Shown: positions 1 through 8,584, numbered from the stretch's first letter. The stretch is DNA of 64,000 nt from Paenibacillus illinoisensis NBRC 15959 (GCF_004000925.1 NZ_BIME01000002.1:248001-312000); one strand, 5' to 3'. Made by a program: numbers and translations. The notes: generated by a model not told the origin, from the sequence alone.

Positions 1-417
1 ATGCGCAGTTTCTTCTCCACGTCAATTCCCGGTGAAGTTGTGGAGTCGGCTTACGTGGATGGTGCCAATGAATGGGTTATTTATTACAAAATTGTTCTCC
101 CGCTAGCGCTTCCTAGTCTGGCTACGATTGGTCTGATGCTCATGATTTCGTACTGGAACGATTGGTTTAACGGTCTGATCTTCATCAATGATGGAAGCCT
201 GTACAGTATTCAGAACCTGCTTAACCGGATGTTGTCGGATGTTCAGTATTTACAGCAGAACAGTTTGTCCGGCCAGACGGCTGTCGCTTCATCCGTACCT
301 CTTGCAAGCGTGAGAATGGCTATTGCCGTCATCGGTGTACTGCCGCTTATCGCAGCCTATCCGTTTTTCCAGAAGTTCTTCGTTAAAGGGTTGACCATTG
401 GAGCTGTAAAAGGCTAA
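1..417 (+). CDS. Carbohydrate ABC transporter permease, 3' part (LplC/MalG type)
   Basis: This is the C-terminal 138 residues of an inner-membrane permease; the gene enters the window from the left, so the first ATG is probably internal. It carries the EAA-loop signature of binding-protein-dependent permeases (ESAYVDGANEW, then an I/V-LPLALP segment at about residues 17-37), which contacts the ATPase. Two hydrophobic segments follow, and the tail ends in KFFVKGLTIGAVKG, typical of LplC-type permeases. The binding lipoprotein follows 56 bp downstream, so the two belong to one sugar import operon whose upstream part is not visible. No ATPase is seen here. Family assignment is firm; the substrate is unknown. 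Confidence 0.9.
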   Translation: MRSFFSTSIPGEVVESAYVDGANEWVIYYKIVLPLALPSLATIGLMLMISYWNDWFNGLIFINDGSLYSIQNLLNRMLSDVQYLQQNSLSGQTAVASSVPLASVRMAIAVIGVLPLIAAYPFFQKFFVKGLTIGAVKG

Positions 418-473
418 CAGCGCTCGGCATCCAATAGGTTGTTCCAATAGCAAACATGGGGGAGTGAAGAAAG

Positions 474-1958
474 ATGTTTACAAAAAAAAGGTTTGTAGGT
501 TTCACGCTGGTGGTTTCCTTGTTTGGTGTTTTACTAACAGCATGCGGAAATTCGGGCAGCGAGGAAGAATCGGTACGCGGAAATGATGCAGAAACCGGCT
601 TGTACGAAGTGGTCATGACGTATCCAGCTTTTGGTGACGTGACGGATGTCAAGGAGGTCCAGGATGCCATTAGTGAAATTACAGCTGAGAAAGTAGGTGC
701 AACGGTAAAGCTCCTGCCTGTAAATGGCTCCAATTATGCGAATCAGATGAACTTGATGCTGGCTGGCAGCGATAAACTGGATCTGGTGTATACCAGTGTG
801 TGGTTTGGTCTGGAGTCTCAGATCAGCAGGGGGCAGCTGCTGCCTATGGACGAACATTTGAATGAATTCGGCCAAAAGATTCTGGAGACCATTCCGGGAG
901 AAGCGGCGGAAGCCGGAAGAATGAATGGTGAAACCTATGGCGTTCCAAGCATCAAAGCCTGGGCACTATCTCCAAGTTTTGTGATGAGCAAGGAGCTGGC
1001 TGATAAGCATGGTATCGACCTTGCGTCCATAAAGACATGGAGCGATATCTCGGGTGTGCTGCAACGTATCAAGGATGAAGAGCCGGGAGTCACACCAATC
1101 GTCAGCTATACCTCGCAGGAAACTCCCGGACAGGCCATGCTGAATTTCGATCCATTGGGAACAGCGCCTGGCGTACTGGATTTCAATGGAACAGATTACA
1201 CCGTGCAGAATCTCTTTGCCACCGAACGCTTCTCAACGATGACCGATCTGATGCGCGAGTGGTACGAGAATGGTTATTTTAGCAAAGATGTTGCAACATC
1301 CCAGGAAACGGGATCCAACCTGATCAAGGCGGGCAAAGCCTTCTCCTATATCCGGAATATCAATGAGTGTTACTCGGAATCACTGGCGGCAGGGACAGAG
1401 CTTGCATGTGTTCCCCTGGAGGATTCCTATATGACGCGAAATAGCGTTGCTTCCAACATGATGTCTTTGGCGAGAAACAGTGAGCAGCCGGATAAGGCAA
1501 TTCAGGTGTTGGAACTGTTCTACTCGGACGAAGCGGTTATTAATCTGTTCACGAATGGCATCGAGGGCAAGCACTATGTTAAACAGAGCGATGGCCTCAT
1601 TGCCAAGCCGGACGGCGTGAGCTCATCAGGATATGATTCCAATCAATACGCAGTTGGCAACAATTTTCTATCCTATATCTGGGAAGGGAATGACCCTGAT
1701 ATGTGGGAGGTGTTAAAGAGTGAAAATGAAAGTGCCGTAAAATCAAGGGCGATGGGATTCAGCTTCGATATCAATCCGGTCAAAACGCAAATTACATCGG
1801 TAACCAATGTCCAGAATCAGTATGACGCTGGATTTCAGACAGGAACGTTTGACCCGGCAGAATTGCCAGCTTATATCGAAAAATTAAAGAGTGCAGGCGT
1901 TGACAAAATATTGGCAGAAAAGCAAAACCAGTTAAACCAATGGCTTGAAAACAAATAA
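474..1958 (+). CDS. Sugar ABC transporter substrate-binding lipoprotein (DUF3502-type C-terminus)
   Basis: A 494-residue extracellular solute-binding protein. The N-terminus is a lipoprotein signal with lipobox LLTAC, Cys24 being the lipidated residue. The body has the usual binding-protein layout, and the last 70 residues (GFSFDINPVKTQI, then a K-rich helical end with ILAEKQNQLNQWL) match the DUF3502 C-terminal region known from Lpl-like Paenibacillus binding proteins. It starts at an ATG preceded by a GGGGGAG ribosome binding site. It lies between the permease fragment and an amidohydrolase. The ligand, probably an oligosaccharide, cannot be read from the sequence. Confidence 0.9.
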   Translation: MFTKKRFVGFTLVVSLFGVLLTACGNSGSEEESVRGNDAETGLYEVVMTYPAFGDVTDVKEVQDAISEITAEKVGATVKLLPVNGSNYANQMNLMLAGSDKLDLVYTSVWFGLESQISRGQLLPMDEHLNEFGQKILETIPGEAAEAGRMNGETYGVPSIKAWALSPSFVMSKELADKHGIDLASIKTWSDISGVLQRIKDEEPGVTPIVSYTSQETPGQAMLNFDPLGTAPGVLDFNGTDYTVQNLFATERFSTMTDLMREWYENGYFSKDVATSQETGSNLIKAGKAFSYIRNINECYSESLAAGTELACVPLEDSYMTRNSVASNMMSLARNSEQPDKAIQVLELFYSDEAVINLFTNGIEGKHYVKQSDGLIAKPDGVSSSGYDSNQYAVGNNFLSYIWEGNDPDMWEVLKSENESAVKSRAMGFSFDINPVKTQITSVTNVQNQYDAGFQTGTFDPAELPAYIEKLKSAGVDKILAEKQNQLNQWLENK

Positions 1959-1974
1959 AAGGAGCTGATCATAT

Positions 1975-2934
1975 ATGTTTAATCCCGTTATTGATGTGCA
2001 TCATCATATCATTTCTAGAGAAATGCAAAGGAAACAGAAGGAGCTGGGCATGGAGATTCCGAGTTTTATGCCGAAGTGGACGCCCGAGATTGGACTTGAG
2101 AAAATGGGTGTAGCCGACATTTCGTTTTCGTTTCTTTCGGCCCCGTCAGATCTGACATTCATTGACCAGCCATCTGCCAATACGCTTGCGCGGAAAATGA
2201 ATGAAGAGCTTGCTTCGTATGCTCAGCAGTATCCAGAAAAGTACGGTGCATTTGCTACGCTGCCGCTCCCTGATGCCGAAGCTGCCCTGGAAGAAACCAT
2301 ATATGCGCTAGATATTCTTGGACTGGATGGAGTTGCAATGCTCACTAGTTATCAAGGGAAATATTTAAGTCATCCAGATTACGCTGAACTGCTAAGCGAG
2401 TTGGATCGACGTAGTGCGGTTGTGTTTCTTCACCCGATTCTCATTCCCCAGAAAATTGCCGGACTGAGTCCTGCGCTGCTTGAAGGAACCTTTGATACGA
2501 CGCGTGCTGTCACTACGATGGCGGTTCATCGCATTTTCGACCAATACCCTTCAATTAGGTTTATTCTTCCTCATACAGGAGGCATGGTTCCGTACATCAA
2601 ATGGAGGATTGCCCTTGCAGCCATTGGGCAGGATTCCATCCAAGTGGAAGCAACGCCGGAACTATTCGAAGCCGAAATGGCCAAATTGGACCATCTCTAC
2701 TATGATTCCACGCTGAACCTCGGCACAATCCAAAAGTTAATTGGGCCTGATCGGATTCTATTTGGTGCAGATATTCCCTGGCCGGCAGACAGCGTACTAC
2801 GCATGCAGCGGGAGTCGGTACTCCATGAAGCCATGCAGATTAGCGAAGATAACATGAAGGCTATTGCTTACGGCAACGCATTTCGTCTCTTTCCCCGCAT
2901 AAGTAAGTTTTACGAAAAAGTGACACTGAACTAA
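1975..2934 (+). CDS. Amidohydrolase-superfamily metal-dependent hydrolase or decarboxylase
   Basis: A 319-residue TIM-barrel protein of the amidohydrolase 2 / ACMSD-like family. The metal-binding HxH motif is at His9-His11 (VIDVHHHI), with further candidate ligands His153 (FLHPI), His200 (PHTGG) and Asp266 (FGADIPWP). Family members hydrolyse or decarboxylate cyclic or carboxylated substrates using zinc in the cytoplasm. It lies 17 bp after the binding lipoprotein, so it is probably co-transcribed with the transporter and acts on the imported compound or a derivative; that link is inference. A strong hairpin terminator follows. There is no signal peptide. Confidence 0.85.
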   Translation: MFNPVIDVHHHIISREMQRKQKELGMEIPSFMPKWTPEIGLEKMGVADISFSFLSAPSDLTFIDQPSANTLARKMNEELASYAQQYPEKYGAFATLPLPDAEAALEETIYALDILGLDGVAMLTSYQGKYLSHPDYAELLSELDRRSAVVFLHPILIPQKIAGLSPALLEGTFDTTRAVTTMAVHRIFDQYPSIRFILPHTGGMVPYIKWRIALAAIGQDSIQVEATPELFEAEMAKLDHLYYDSTLNLGTIQKLIGPDRILFGADIPWPADSVLRMQRESVLHEAMQISEDNMKAIAYGNAFRLFPRISKFYEKVTLN

Positions 2935-2993
2935 CTTCAGAACGACTCTAAACTGTGCCGAATGAAGAGTAGAGGGGTATATCTGTTGGAAAT

Positions 2994-3031
2994 AAAAAGA
3001 GCAGCTTGCCAATGGGCAAACTGCTCTTTTT
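2994..3031 (+). terminator. Rho-independent terminator after the amidohydrolase
   Basis: Outer arms AAAAAGAGCAG and CTGCTCTTTTT pair, with an inner TTGCC/GGGCAA stem and an AAT loop. The A-rich left and T-rich right sides let it work on both strands, but it mainly closes the transporter-amidohydrolase operon. Confidence 0.85.
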
Positions 3032-3126
3032 CAATAGTTATTAAGAGAGATCATTTCAGTCACACCGTAAGAACCTAATATATGTATAATAATATATAAT
3101 GTAATTTAACCGAGGGAGATGCAGCT

Positions 3127-3777
3127 ATGTCACAATCACTTATATTTGATATGGATGGAACGTTGTTTCAAACAGATAAAATTTTAGAATTATCACTTGA
3201 AGATACGTTTAATCATTTAAGAGCACGACATGAATGGTTTAATTCTACACCCATTAATCAATATCGAGAAATTATGGGGGTGCCGCTGCCCAAGGTATGG
3301 GAAACGTTATTACCCCAGCATTCTGCAGAGGTGAGGGAATTAACGGATGCGTATTTCCTAGAAAGATTAATACATAATATAAGAAATGGTAAAGGGGCTC
3401 TATACCCTAACGTAAAAGAAATATTCGCCTACTTTAAAAAGAGAGATTTCTCAATTTACATAGCAAGTAATGGTTTGACTGAATATCTAAGAGCCATTGT
3501 TGCGTATTATCGCTTGGATCATTGGGTTACGGAGACGTTTAGCATTCAGCAAATTCAATCGTTGAATAAATCAGATCTTGTTCAGCAGATTATCGTAAAA
3601 TATGGAATTTCGAATGGAGCTGTAATAGGAGACCGCCTATCGGATATTCTTGCTGCTAAAGACAACGGTTTGGTAGCGATCGGATGTAATTTTGATTTTG
3701 CCAAAAGTGACGAACTTTCACAGGCTGATATCGTTATCGATGATTTAATCGAGTTAAAAGAGTACTTTTCTCACTGA
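3127..3777 (+). CDS. HAD-family hydrolase (phosphoglycolate phosphatase-like)
   Basis: A 216-residue haloacid dehalogenase-type phosphatase. Motif I is FDMDGTL with nucleophile Asp8 and acid/base Asp10; motif II is IASNG at about residue 115; a conserved Lys sits in LNKSDLV; motif IV is GDRLSDILAAKDNG near residue 168. The insert between motifs I and II is a helical cap, as in PGP/Gph-like enzymes. It has its own GAGGGAG ribosome binding site and stands alone between a terminator and a secreted-protein gene. This stretch is more AT-rich than its neighbours. The substrate is unknown. Confidence 0.85.
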   Translation: MSQSLIFDMDGTLFQTDKILELSLEDTFNHLRARHEWFNSTPINQYREIMGVPLPKVWETLLPQHSAEVRELTDAYFLERLIHNIRNGKGALYPNVKEIFAYFKKRDFSIYIASNGLTEYLRAIVAYYRLDHWVTETFSIQQIQSLNKSDLVQQIIVKYGISNGAVIGDRLSDILAAKDNGLVAIGCNFDFAKSDELSQADIVIDDLIELKEYFSH

Positions 3778-3860
3778 TGGTGTTGTAAACTCCCTATCGA
3801 AACGTATGCATTCTGCCGATAATGAAGGTGCATATATTTTTACTTCAGGAGGAATCATCG

Positions 3861-4793
3861 ATGAAAAAAACGGTCATCTTGTTAACAAGTCTAACGCTAA
3901 TGTTAGGCACCGCTGCAGGCACAGCCTCAGCCAAACCGGGAAACACTCCACCCGGAAAACCAAGTAAAGAAGTATCATCAAAAGCACCTAAGGACAAGCA
4001 GCGGCAAGCGGAGGAGAAACAGACCGAAGAAATCGATCCTTCTGAAACGGTCCGCGCGGAAGAAGATGAAGTGAAGGAGCCTTCAGTATCAGAGGCAGAG
4101 AATACAGAGAGCCCTACAACCGAATCATCAGAACCCGGTAAAAAAGGACCAAAAGGATACAAAGGGTTGTTAAAAGCCATTCAAAATGTAAAGGATAAGC
4201 CGGCGGGTACCGTTTTGGCTGATATTTTGCTCACAAAATATGCAGCTGAATTGACGGACGAACAGAAAAAAGAACTGGAAGCTATCATGGAAGAGGATAA
4301 GGCATTGGAAACCGCAGCAGAGATGCTTGAGAATAATGGTAGTGTGACGGATGCTGTGTATTTGCAGGAAGAAGCCATAAAGGCTAATTTCAAAAACCTG
4401 GATCTGTACAAAACATTGGGGAAACTGAATGAAAAGGCGGGTAAAAAGAATGGAGTGAAGCTGTATGTGAATGGTGAAGGGACAGATGCCGAACCGTTCA
4501 TCAAAAAAGGTAACACATTCGTTCCTTTTCGCGCCATTGCCGAGACTTTGAACGCCGAAGTCACCTGGAACCCTGAAGAACGCTCCATAACTGTCACCAA
4601 GGATGGAGTAAGCATCAAACTTGTGGTTGACAGTAAGACCGCAACTGTCAATGGTCAAAACGTATCATTGGATGCGCCAGCCACCATCACCAAAGGGAGT
4701 ACGTATGTGCCTGTTCGTTTTATAAGTGAGGCATTGAGAGCAACTGTCCTATGGGAAGAGCAAAGCAGAACCGTTGTAGTCTATGAAGAATAA
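3861..4793 (+). CDS. Secreted copper amine oxidase N-terminal-like (stalk) domain protein
   Basis: A 310-residue exported protein. ATG 3861 is preferred over an upstream in-frame start because AGGAGGAATC lies just before it. Residues 1-24 form a signal peptide ending TASA. Residues 25-95 are low-complexity, rich in Pro, Lys, Glu and Ser and likely disordered in the cell wall. A short helical segment follows. The last 110 residues hold the stalk fold often called copper amine oxidase N-terminal domain, with its two half-repeats (GNTFVPFRAIAETLNAEVTW and STYVPVRFISEALRATVLW). Such domains occur on many Paenibacillus surface proteins. No catalytic domain is present, so an anchoring or structural role is inferred. 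Confidence 0.85.
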   Translation: MKKTVILLTSLTLMLGTAAGTASAKPGNTPPGKPSKEVSSKAPKDKQRQAEEKQTEEIDPSETVRAEEDEVKEPSVSEAENTESPTTESSEPGKKGPKGYKGLLKAIQNVKDKPAGTVLADILLTKYAAELTDEQKKELEAIMEEDKALETAAEMLENNGSVTDAVYLQEEAIKANFKNLDLYKTLGKLNEKAGKKNGVKLYVNGEGTDAEPFIKKGNTFVPFRAIAETLNAEVTWNPEERSITVTKDGVSIKLVVDSKTATVNGQNVSLDAPATITKGSTYVPVRFISEALRATVLWEEQSRTVVVYEE

Positions 4794-4845
4794 ATAGGGT
4801 AGGGACAGAACGATTAGCATACAATCGGAGCACAGCTAGGAGAAG

Positions 4846-4869
4846 AAGCCGCCATGAGGCGGCTTTTTT
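4846..4869 (+). terminator. Rho-independent terminator
   Basis: AAGCCGCC, loop ATGA, GGCGGCTT followed by a T run. It ends the stalk-domain gene and lies before the converging AraC regulator gene. Confidence 0.9.
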
Positions 4870-4904
4870 GCGTTTTTCCTGCACACTACATCAATGTAAT
4901 CTAA

Positions 4905-5756
4905 TCATTCAAACTTGGATGGAGGCACGTTATAGTATTTTTTGAAAGCTTTCGAGAAGGTAAACGGATCCGGATAGCCCAGGAAGCCGGCGATTTGTTG
5001 GATCGTATACTTTTTCTCGTAGAGATAATCCCTCGCGCGATTCATTCTGATCTGGGAAATGTACTGACCCGGGGTGATCCCGACGGTTTTCTTGAAATAG
5101 GAAATAAAATACTTCTCGGAGATCCCTGCCATCGCTGCGAGATCGTTCATCCGTATGGGACGATGCAGGTTCGCATCGACATATTGAAATACGTCTTGTA
5201 ATACGTCCAGGCTACCTTCGGATTTTCTGGGTTTCTTGCCGTTCAGGAATTGACCGACATAGGCGCCCTGACCGTAAAGCTCGATAATCTTTGCGATAAC
5301 GGCAAGAAGAGAGGCTTTTAAGTAGAGTTGGTTCCCTGACGTGCCGTTCTCCTGTTTCAATCGACGAAATGTTCTGGTGAACAGCATGGTTTCCTCTTGA
5401 ATCAGGTTGCCCGGCACAATTCCCGGAAGTTGAAAACCGCCCAGAATTCGCTGCTGCTCGCCGATGCCAAAGTCGAAATGGATGTATATGAATCGGCAAA
5501 CGTCCTCGGACGTCGAGGCGATATAGGGCATATCCGGATAAAAAAATATAGCATCCCCCGGGACTGCCGTATATTCGAACCCATCGATCATCATTTTAAT
5601 GGAGCCCTCTTGAATGAACCAAAGATCGTAATCAGGATGCGATTTGTGTTCAGTCCAGTCTTGATTGTGAGTCTGTTCTAGATAGGAACTCATCCGGAGA
5701 TGAATATATTCCGAAAGTTCGTTAAGGATGCTCATATTCAATCTGTTTTCACTCAT
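4905..5756 (-). CDS. AraC-family transcriptional regulator with cupin-like sensor domain
   Basis: A 283-residue regulator. The N-terminal half (about residues 15-150) is a beta-rich cupin-like ligand domain with the AVPGDAIFFYPDMPY-type turn common to sugar-responsive AraC proteins. The C-terminal 100 residues hold two helix-turn-helix motifs, including DLAAMAGISEKYFISYFKK and the family ending GFLGYPDPFTFSKAFKKYY. It is divergent from the GH4 gene at 5930 across a 173-bp region containing a perfect palindrome, so it most likely controls that glycosidase gene. The ATG has a GAGGAAAG site upstream. The inducer is probably a sugar (inference). Confidence 0.9.
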   Translation of the reverse strand: MSENRLNMSILNELSEYIHLRMSSYLEQTHNQDWTEHKSHPDYDLWFIQEGSIKMMIDGFEYTAVPGDAIFFYPDMPYIASTSEDVCRFIYIHFDFGIGEQQRILGGFQLPGIVPGNLIQEETMLFTRTFRRLKQENGTSGNQLYLKASLLAVIAKIIELYGQGAYVGQFLNGKKPRKSEGSLDVLQDVFQYVDANLHRPIRMNDLAAMAGISEKYFISYFKKTVGITPGQYISQIRMNRARDYLYEKKYTIQQIAGFLGYPDPFTFSKAFKKYYNVPPSKFE

Positions 5757-5833
5757 CCGCTTTCCTCATCCACCTTTACCACATGACATCTTTAAAATTA
5801 ATTCATTATATCAAAGGTTTTACACGTTGTTAA

Positions 5834-5847
5834 ATATCGTACGATAT
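5834..5847. promoter_or_regulatory. Perfect 14-bp palindrome in the araC-GH4 intergenic region
   Basis: ATATCGTACGATAT is its own reverse complement and lies about 50 bp upstream of a TATAAT at 5895-5900. It could be an operator for a factor acting on the divergent promoters. AraC proteins usually bind direct repeats, so the owner of the site is uncertain. Confidence 0.4.
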
Positions 5848-5894
5848 GACATGTATTGAAAACTATTGCACATTCCGATTATTAGCCACTCTTC

Positions 5895-5900
5895 TATAAT
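5895..5900 (+). promoter_or_regulatory. Putative -10 box of the GH4 gene
   Basis: A perfect TATAAT 30 bp upstream of the GH4 start. The best upstream hexamer at 16 bp spacing (TTCCGA) is a weak -35, as expected for an activator-dependent promoter. Confidence 0.45.
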
Positions 5901-5929
5901 GAACTTATATCACATGAGGAGGGCTATTC

Positions 5930-7336
5930 ATGAACACGACGAACATGCCGCAGCCTAAGGTTGTCGTTATTGGCGCAGGGAGTCTATTTTTTGGTCGTCA
6001 GTCCATATGGCAGATGGTTCATTCCCCTTACTTGAACCAGGGGACGCTTGCTCTGGTCGATACCGACGAAGAGCGGCTGGCAAAAATGGTGAAACTTGCG
6101 GAGATGGTTGCTCGGGAGAACAATGTATCCTTGAAGATTGAGGGCTCGACAGACCGAAGACAGGTGCTTCCGGGGGCCGACTTCGTTGTACTCAGCTTCG
6201 CAGAACAATCGGTGAAATATCGGGGGATTGATTGCGAGGTATCGTTGAAATACGGCATCCGTATGTGCTCGGGGGATACAATCGGGCCAGGAGGAATTTT
6301 CCGTGCGATGCGGGAATTGCCGATCATTATGGAATGCGCCAAAGACATAGAGGAGCTCTGTCCCGATGCTTGGGTGATTAACTATATCAATCCGTCTACC
6401 GTCCACGGTATAGCGTTACACCGTTATGCACCGAAGCTGAAATCGTTCGCGCTTTGTGACAGTCATCATATGCCTCATAAGAAAGCTTATTATGCTGTGC
6501 GAGCAGGGATCATTGGCGACAGAAAGGAGTTCACCGAGGAAATCGATCGAAAGTTTGATTTCCGCATTGCCGGGGTCAATCATTTTACGTGGCTCCTAAA
6601 GGCGGAGTTCGAAGGCAAGAATGTCATGCCGACGATTGCGGAGGCTATGCGGAAATCCGCTGGTGAGGAGAACAACGGTGGTGATCAAGGTGCCAAAGCT
6701 CTCCATAACGACGCCATTACGTATGAGTTGTACGATATTTTTGGATATATCCCTACATGCACTGCACATACGAAGGAATATGTCCGGTATTGGCAAGGTC
6801 ATGGCAAATCGTCGGATCGTATCCCGCCGTTATCAATCTGGGAGACAGAGGACCGTTATCATCGTCACGACGAGATGTGGAGGCAAGTGGACGGCTTCCT
6901 TTCGGGGGACATTCCCATTGCCGATTACATGAATACCTTCGGCCCGGATCATGCAACAGACATTATTGAAAATATGGTGGGTAATCTGGGGAAACGCTTC
7001 TTCGTGAATACCCTCAACAATGGGGCAGTGACAAATATGAATGATGATTCGTTCCTGGAGCTGTTATGTGATGTAAGTATGGAGGGAGCGAAACCGGTTC
7101 ATGTTGGTGAGATGCCGAGAGGAATTCGGGGAATGCAGGAGCTTGTACTGGATACCCATGAGCTTACGGCAGAGGCCGTTGTGGAGCAGAGCTTGGAGAA
7201 GCTAAGAAGAGCGATGTTGACGGATCCGCTTGTTAGTTCCATCGGTGACGCGGACCAGATCATCAAAGAACTTCTGGAATTGGAACGTGAGATGATTCCA
7301 GATGTCTGGTATTCGGATGGACTGATCAAAATCTGA
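5930..7336 (+). CDS. Glycoside hydrolase family 4 (NAD- and Mn-dependent alpha-glycosidase)
   Basis: A 468-residue cytoplasmic enzyme of family GH4, which cleaves glycosides by NAD-assisted oxidation-elimination with a divalent metal. The dinucleotide-binding motif VVIGAGSLFFG is at residues 11-22, the loop GDTIGPGGIFRAMRE at 115-129, and the NPS motif at 154-156. The metal-binding pair is Cys176 and His218 (GVNHFTW). The four residues starting at Cys176 read CDSH, which is not one of the published signatures CHSV, CHSI, CHGx, CHEV or CDMP, so substrate class is open. Alpha-galactosidase, alpha-glucosidase and uronidase are all possible. AGGAGG lies before the ATG. It is divergent from an AraC regulator. 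Confidence 0.9.
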   Translation: MNTTNMPQPKVVVIGAGSLFFGRQSIWQMVHSPYLNQGTLALVDTDEERLAKMVKLAEMVARENNVSLKIEGSTDRRQVLPGADFVVLSFAEQSVKYRGIDCEVSLKYGIRMCSGDTIGPGGIFRAMRELPIIMECAKDIEELCPDAWVINYINPSTVHGIALHRYAPKLKSFALCDSHHMPHKKAYYAVRAGIIGDRKEFTEEIDRKFDFRIAGVNHFTWLLKAEFEGKNVMPTIAEAMRKSAGEENNGGDQGAKALHNDAITYELYDIFGYIPTCTAHTKEYVRYWQGHGKSSDRIPPLSIWETEDRYHRHDEMWRQVDGFLSGDIPIADYMNTFGPDHATDIIENMVGNLGKRFFVNTLNNGAVTNMNDDSFLELLCDVSMEGAKPVHVGEMPRGIRGMQELVLDTHELTAEAVVEQSLEKLRRAMLTDPLVSSIGDADQIIKELLELEREMIPDVWYSDGLIKI

Positions 7337-7400
7337 ATTCGGATAACTCATAGAAAAGGGTCTGGTTTTTAATCCTAAATTGTTTACGAACTACCGAAGA

Positions 7401-7425
7401 AAGTCGCTCATGTGGCGGCTTTTTT
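7401..7425 (+). terminator. Rho-independent terminator after GH4
   Basis: AAGTCGC pairs with GCGGCTT (one G-T wobble) and is followed by a T run. Confidence 0.75.
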
Positions 7426-7551
7426 GGTGTGGTCTGATTCCAGAGGCATATGGATCTTTGTTATTTATCAAGTAGGTAGTTACAAGGAACCGAGTTGTGA
7501 CCTCAATTTGGCAGCAATTCGGTTTTTCTTTATTTTGGTGGGCCATCATCA

Positions 7552-7574
7552 TTTATTTGACTAAGTCAAATAAA
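7552..7574. promoter_or_regulatory. MarR-type operator 1, overlapping a -35 box
   Basis: Two 11-bp arms, TTTATTTGACT and AGTCAAATAAA, are separated by one base and pair perfectly. The embedded TTGACT (7557-7562) fits a -35, with TAAAGT at 7581-7586 as the -10 at 18 bp spacing. It lies 78 bp before the MarR-GNAT start, the usual place for autoregulation by a MarR dimer. Confidence 0.65.
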
Positions 7575-7594
7575 ATAGGGTAAAGTGTATATAG

Positions 7595-7607
7595 TTGACT
7601 TAGTCAA
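7595..7607. promoter_or_regulatory. MarR-type operator 2
   Basis: TTGACT-T-AGTCAA repeats the core of the first palindrome 43 bp further on (first core at 7557-7569), near the expected transcription start. It is a likely second binding site for the same regulator. Confidence 0.6.
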
Positions 7608-7652
7608 GTAAATGAACCCAGTAAATTATGTTCTGTGTGTCAGGAGGAAACT

Positions 7653-8576
7653 ATGAAATCACTAACATCGATCATTCCAATTATTCGCGAATTTAACCGT
7701 TTTTACACCAAGATACTGGGGCTGCTGGACAAGCATCTGCTCGACAGTGACTTTTCTCTCTCGGAGGTCCGGGTTCTTTACGAAATAGGCAATGCCGAAC
7801 ACTGTACCGCAAGTGTGCTCACGGAGCAACTGGGACTTGATCCAGGGTACCTGAGCCGTATGTTGAAGAGGTTTGAAAAGCTCGGACTAACCTACCGTGT
7901 TCAATCCAAGGAGGATGCAAGATCGTCCTTGCTGTATCTCTCGGAATTCGGAGAAGAAACCTTGGCTCGAATGAACGCCTTATCCGATGATCAAATTCGT
8001 AACATGATTATCAATTTGTCTGACAAGAGCCGGTTAGATATCGCCCGAAGTATGACCGCCATTCAGAATGAATTATCTGGCCATTCCGCAAAACCGAGAA
8101 TACAATTCCGGACCGAACTAAAACCCGGGGACGCCGGGGCATTGATTCATCTTCACGGTTGGGTATATGCGGAGGAATGCGGCTATAATCATATTTTCGA
8201 AGCATATGTCTGCAAGACGTTTTATGAGCTGCTGCAAACCTACAGCCCGGACAAAGATCGGTTCTGGCTGGCAGAAGCCGATAACGAAATTGTCGGCAGT
8301 ATTGCGGTAATCGGTCATTCAGGTGAAAGAGCTCAGATTCGCTGGTTTATCTTACATCCAGATTGCAGAGGCATGGGGATCGGAAAGAGGCTCATCCAGG
8401 ACGCCATTGCTTACTGCAGAGAAAAAGGGTACCGCAGCGTCTTTCTGGAAACGACGGAGGACCAGGAGACGGCCATAGCCATGTATACCAAGGAAGGTTT
8501 CGTCAAAATAAAAGAACAAGAGAACGAATCCTGGGGAGTTCGCCACATCGAACAAACCTATGAACTTGAGCTTTAA
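7653..8576 (+). CDS. MarR-family regulator fused to a GNAT acetyltransferase
   Basis: A 307-residue two-domain protein. ATG 7653 follows CAGGAGGAAACT; the in-frame GTG at 7635 lies upstream of that site and is unlikely. Residues 1-150 form a winged-helix MarR domain (TASVLTEQLGLDPGYLSRML as recognition helices, then the wing with SKEDARSSLLYLS). Residues 155-307 form a GNAT N-acetyltransferase with the acetyl-CoA loop RGMGIGKRLI and a final FLETTEDQETAIAMYTKEGF segment. Such fusions are known, mostly without an assigned substrate. Two matching palindromes just upstream suggest autoregulation. A small amine or antibiotic substrate is only a guess. Confidence 0.9.
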   Translation: MKSLTSIIPIIREFNRFYTKILGLLDKHLLDSDFSLSEVRVLYEIGNAEHCTASVLTEQLGLDPGYLSRMLKRFEKLGLTYRVQSKEDARSSLLYLSEFGEETLARMNALSDDQIRNMIINLSDKSRLDIARSMTAIQNELSGHSAKPRIQFRTELKPGDAGALIHLHGWVYAEECGYNHIFEAYVCKTFYELLQTYSPDKDRFWLAEADNEIVGSIAVIGHSGERAQIRWFILHPDCRGMGIGKRLIQDAIAYCREKGYRSVFLETTEDQETAIAMYTKEGFVKIKEQENESWGVRHIEQTYELEL

Positions 8577-8584
8577 TGGAAAAT

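Larger units (their letters stand above)
7337..7652. other. Intergenic region between GH4 and the MarR-GNAT gene
   Basis: This 316-bp gap holds the GH4 terminator, a second weaker hairpin (ACCGAGTTG pairing with CAATTCGGT and followed by T residues, about 7487-7535), and two TTGACT-containing palindromes at 7552 and 7595. No coding signal was found. Confidence 0.6.

Noticed and set aside
7487-7535. Hairpin ACCGAGTTG / CAATTCGGT as a riboswitch or T-box
   Set aside because: No T-box or known aptamer core is visible, the loop is long, and the MarR-GNAT promoter lies after it; it is at most a weak second terminator.
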